This document shows positions 60,584 through 64,000 of a DNA stretch of 64,000 nucleotides, piece by piece. The notes under the pieces were generated by a model that did not search any database, was not told where the DNA came from, and was given only the letters and a program-made list of their open reading frames with translations. Each line of letters opens with the position of its first letter. The stretch's first letter is position 1. The stretch is from contig JAVXUO010003040.1 of NCBI GenBank assembly GCA_033065855.1, forward strand, positions 248,001 to 312,000, in the 5' to 3' direction. A program made the position numbers and the translations under genes. The DNA is from Escallonia rubra. Lineage: Eukaryota > Streptophyta > Magnoliopsida > Escalloniales > Escalloniaceae.

Positions 60584-63266
60584 ATGGAGAGGCCCCTGTC
60601 GACGACATTCCGATCCATCAAGCCTCGTACCTTAATCCCTAGATGTACTTCTACCCTGAAATTACCTAAACCATCGCCAAAAACGCCGCCAAAATCATTA
60701 CAATCACTATCTCCGACCTCCACTAAATCGCATTCGAGTGCGAGATCATCATCAAAACCCGCATCATTGTGGTCCGTATATCTCATCCTCTCCACCAACA
60801 CCCCCATCAAGACCTACGTTGGCGTCACCACCAATTTCTCTCGCCGGTATATCCCTCTTTCTTGTCTCTGTGTGCGTGTGTAATTGGGTGCATTATTGGG
60901 TTCCTATATTGTGATGCTCAAATGGATAATTGAGACTCCCACTTGATGTCAATTTTGATGTGAATTTAACTTTTGAATTTTCTTTTCTTGCTCGTACATT
61001 TTCTTTAATCCGATGAATCATAGCATCTTATTTATCATACTACGTTTGCTTGTATGCTTTCCTCAATCATTTAATTCTTCAGTCTCTTTCAAGATATTTT
61101 GGTTGCCCTTGCAATTTCTTCATCCTGATAAATCAGAGACTTCGTGGCAACTTTGCTGAGCGTCTGCGTAGTCTATTTTGTTATAAAGAGATCATAGACC
61201 CGCCAGACTTCCCCACTTTTGAGTCATGTCTGTATTGATTACTTGTGATTTGCTTATTGCCATCAACATGCTTTATCGTTGTGTTAGTTTCAGCATGTGT
61301 TGATAGGGTGATTTTTTCCTTTCATACTGCACGCTAATATTAGTTTGCACTTTTTTCCCTATGCACTCTACTTAACTCTGGGACTTCTTTTGTAGCTTGA
61401 AACAACACAATGGTGAATTGAGAGGTGGAGCAAAAGCATCCCGAGCAGGAAGGCCATGGGTTTGTGCCTGCATTATTCGAGGCTTTAAGGATAAAAGCGG
61501 AGGTACTTGTCTACTTTGAAGACTTGGGGATTATATTCTTTACGGTACTTCGTGTCAGCGATATTTTAGCTATTCTCTCCCGATCAAAAATTTCAAACTT
61601 CATTTGCATGCTCATGGAAACTCTGCTGCAGTATCTTCTATGTTTTTTCAGGCTCAATGTTTGTTGGGAGTATAATCTGTGGTGGCTTAGGAAAAAATCG
61701 TACTCGTGATTTATTGATGCAGGACATATTTGGGATATCTGGAATGATGCCGCCTAAATTGTTTTTGTTGCTTTCTAGGACTTGAAAGCTTGCAGAATAA
61801 GTGCTAAGTAGTAGGAGGTGAGAGGCTTTGTGTTAAAAAAAAAGCTTGATTTGGGCTTGCTCCTAAAGTTGTCTAGTTGCAGGATTTTATAGTCATAAGT
61901 TAGCTTTACCCACAAAAAAGGCCAAGCGGGGGCCAAAGCTGTGTATACAAAAAGTACACAGTTTTGCCTATATGCTTGACAAAAAACATTAGCATAACTC
62001 GAGAAAGGCTTTTGGGAGTCATAATACACATCCTCTTCCCAATAAAACATAGATGGGTAAAGAAAAGAGATGCCATCACAAAATCTCAAATTCCTTCTTT
62101 CTAATGGATCAAAATCAACAGGAGGAGATAAAATCCCAAATTTTGTTGCCTGTAAACTCTTTTTTTATGGCATCCAGCTGCTCAAGAAATCCACCATGGA
62201 TCTGGGCATATCCGAAAACTACCCACAAGAGTAAATACTAAAGTCTCACATCTCCTTAGCCAGTGGACAATGCAGAAGTAAGTGATCAACAAACTCGCCA
62301 TCCATAATATACATTTAATGTAAGTTGAAATAAATCTTTCTTCCTTCTCGAAGATTATCTCTGGCAAATATTGTGTTGAGTGTTGAAACAGGCCCTTTGA
62401 GGACTGGCAGACTGCCTACCAAGAGAAAGAAACACACCTTCCTTAGCTGCCAAATAAAGTGCCTTGTCTGGCGGCAGGATTTTTGGAAAAACTTTACGGA
62501 CCTTCTTGGTTGACAAGCAACTTTAGGATTCTGGTTTTGAACAAAGTCCAAAGTTAAGGGAAGATTGCATAGTACTGTAGTTTGGGATGAAACTGAGGGC
62601 TAAGTTTGTGGCTCTGAATAGTAAAGTTGTAGTAGTAGATTTAGCGGAGAAGAAAAGAGACCGCCCCTCCTCTTTGCAAGGGCGAGGTAAACGCCCACAA
62701 TCACCATGTCAAATTCTTAGTAACTTCATATGCTCTTTTGCTTGTTAGCATTTCTGGCATCATCCTCCTTCGCACTCTACATGTCAACCTTGATTTAACC
62801 AATGTTGTAGGACAAGAAAAATCACCGGCGAGAGGGAGAGATAGACTTCAACTAACACCTAAGCGTGGAAGTGGCGGTTCTGGGACTGACTGAATTAGGT
62901 GATTATTATAAGGGATGAAAGATATATCTCTCTATCATAGTTTTTATTAGCTCAATTCTCAGCCGAGGTTTCAGGGATCAAATTATTGATTTATTCACTT
63001 TTTTTCCAGCTATCATTTACATATTTATACTGAGGGAACTAATTTAATTTCTGCCACATCATCTAATTGTAGCCTGTGAGTTTGAGTCGAGATGGAAAAT
63101 AACCTCAAGGAAACTGTCGCGTAGAAAAACCCCCAATGAGAAGGGAAGTCAAGCAGATAATAGCTCACTTCAATTATTGCAACACAGACATGCAGCTCTG
63201 GACAAAGTCAGATGCTTGATTGATTGCAGTCACTTGCGAATTACCTGGAAATTAAGCCCCTTTTGA
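60584..63266 (+). CDS. GIY-YIG nuclease family protein (SLX1-like), three exons
   Basis: Exons are 60584-60846, 61396-61502 and 63073-63266, with GT-AG introns and closing phases; the product is 187 residues. Residues 1-60 are Ser/Pro/Lys/Arg-rich with MERPLSTTFRSIKPR at the start, possibly an organelle transit peptide. The GIY-YIG domain follows: VYLIL (65-69), TYVGVT (77-82), NFSRRLKQHNG with the conserved Arg (84-94), GGAKASRAGRPW (about 98-109), and the metal-binding Glu in CEFESRW (125-131). The C-terminus ends LSPF. It resembles the short plant SLX1-like branch without a RING finger; the family cleaves branched or flapped DNA, but the substrate of this branch is not established. The start is the first in-frame ATG. 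A Mutator element sits just upstream. Confidence 0.9.
61800..62560 (-). pseudogene. LINE zf-RVT fragment, antisense in intron 2 of the GIY-YIG gene
   Basis: Minus-strand islands read 'RQTRHFIWQLRKVCFF' and 'STLNTIFARDNLREGRKI' (62500-62350), then 'DHLLLHCPLAKEM' in another frame near 62290-62230, and further decayed sequence to about 61800. The order W-----F, T-D-L--RG, VDHLLLHC is that of the zinc-binding region downstream of plant LINE reverse transcriptases. There are many stops. It accounts for part of the unusual length (1.57 kb) of intron 2. Confidence 0.55.
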
Positions 63267-63572
63267 TTTATATTCTTCAGTTCTTCTATTTGTTTCTAGT
63301 CATAATCTATCTTGACTTGCTAACAAAATTAAGGTGGAAAATGTTGTAGAAATCCTATTATTTTTCCATTCACAGAGAGACTCAATTGTACCATTATGTA
63401 AAATGTATAATTCCTCACTTTAAGCTTTGAATAAATGGTAGATGGAGTGTTTCGGTATACTCATTGATGTTAGTATTATACAAATGTAGAGTGTTTCCCC
63501 TCCCCCCCTTTTTTTTTCTTTTCCTTTTTTTTGCCAAATGAAATTATATTTAGATAAAATTCAAGGCCCCTA

Positions 63573-63663
63573 CCGTAAGGACTATAATTGCCTTTGCACT
63601 TGCTTGTAGCCCTTAGGAAGCTCCGTCCATATTTTCATGCCCACACAATTATAGTCCTTACGG
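63573..63663. repeat. 18-bp perfect inverted repeat (hairpin or small foldback)
   Basis: CCGTAAGGACTATAATTG at 63573-63590 is the exact complement of 63646-63663, around a 55-bp loop. The stem is long enough for a stable hairpin in RNA. It lies downstream of the GIY-YIG stop codon and next to the unidentified minus-strand frame. Confidence 0.85.
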
Positions 63664-63749
63664 TCCAACTGATTCGTAAATTGTGCATAAGCCTGACACT
63701 TCGGGGGGCTGGTGGCATGGTCCGTTGAGCTAGGTGAGTTGATAGCACT

Positions 63750-63941
63750 TTAGGCCACGCCCATCCGTCTAGCTTGGGCGGGGGTTAGTGCTTCTTCAAT
63801 GAGTTTTTCTAGCCTACCTTTTTCCACTGCCCGAACAGAATGGCCCATTGGACTCGGCTTACAAAGAAGTATTTTTTTTATGTTTTCTTCTCCAGAAATA
63901 TTAGTCTCATAAACAGAAGATGTACTACTACTTTGAGACAT
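63750..63941 (-). CDS. unidentified 63-residue frame at the window edge
   Basis: The frame starts MSQSSSTSSVYETN in a good plant context (caccATGtc), has a basic middle ('GHSVRAVEKGRLEKLIEEA') and ends RMGVA. The same frame stays open after the TAA for a further ~56 codons, including 'RKDYNCVGMKIWTELPKGY', so the stop may be a mutation or the sequence an element remnant. I recognise no family. The composition is not simple sequence. It could equally be a repeat-derived chance frame. Confidence 0.25.
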   Translation of the reverse strand: MSQSSSTSSVYETNISGEENIKKILLCKPSPMGHSVRAVEKGRLEKLIEEALTPAQARRMGVA

Positions 63942-64000
63942 GGTGAGGTCTAAAGATCAAAATCACTTGGAAAACTTGAAGAAAAGCTCACTTGACGTAA

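Overview
The window is nuclear DNA of a flowering plant, almost certainly a eudicot. The evidence is interrupted genes with GT-AG introns, a plant-type glycine-rich protein A3 gene, a transit-peptide-bearing TrmB methyltransferase, and a dense load of plant LINE, SINE, Helitron, Mutator and Ty3/gypsy (Tat lineage) copies. I cannot name the species. Only three host genes can be supported with complete exon structures: a glycine-rich protein A3-like gene (minus strand, 14568-16320 plus a likely upstream leader exon), an organellar-type tRNA (guanine-N7)-methyltransferase of eight exons (minus, 23720-28280), and a short SLX1-like GIY-YIG nuclease gene of three exons (plus, 60584-63266). Exon borders were set by hand from splice sites, reading phase and family motifs, and all phases close.

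Layout. 1-2150: degenerate tandem repeats, no gene. 2150-7900: decayed minus-strand LINE, invaded just before its endonuclease by a 434-bp palindromic element with a 5-bp target duplication. 8050-13865: plus-strand LINE with its reverse transcriptase core deleted; the two LINEs lie head to head. 14257-14385: a tRNA-derived SINE with a 15-bp duplication. 14568-18040: glycine-rich protein gene with promoter. 18040-23700: gene-poor, with microsatellites and a MITE. 23720-28280: TrmB gene. 28419-29370: a Pack-Mutator element carrying a receptor-kinase fragment, 139 bp upstream of the TrmB start codon. 30453-34283: three related Helitrons in alternating orientation. 35942-45330: a degraded minus-strand Tat-lineage gypsy element that carries, between pol and its 3' LTR, a spliced gene on the opposite strand with its own promoter-like sequence. 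45360-54020: a MuDR-type transposase remnant split by a 5.9-kb insertion with ~0.85-kb inverted arms. 54030-58600: degenerate tandem arrays and long G tracts. 59202-60412: a second Mutator-type element, 171 bp upstream of the GIY-YIG start codon. 60584-63266: GIY-YIG gene, with an antisense LINE scrap in intron 2. 63750-63941: a short unidentified reading frame at the edge.

How the parts relate. The host genes do not form a pathway. What stands out is the mobile-element structure: Mutator elements sit immediately 5' of two of the three genes, each with a 9-bp target duplication; a retrotransposon carries an antisense spliced passenger gene; and several inverted-repeat configurations (434-bp palindrome, alternating Helitrons, long-armed insertion) could give hairpin transcripts. 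No catalytically complete transposon was found.
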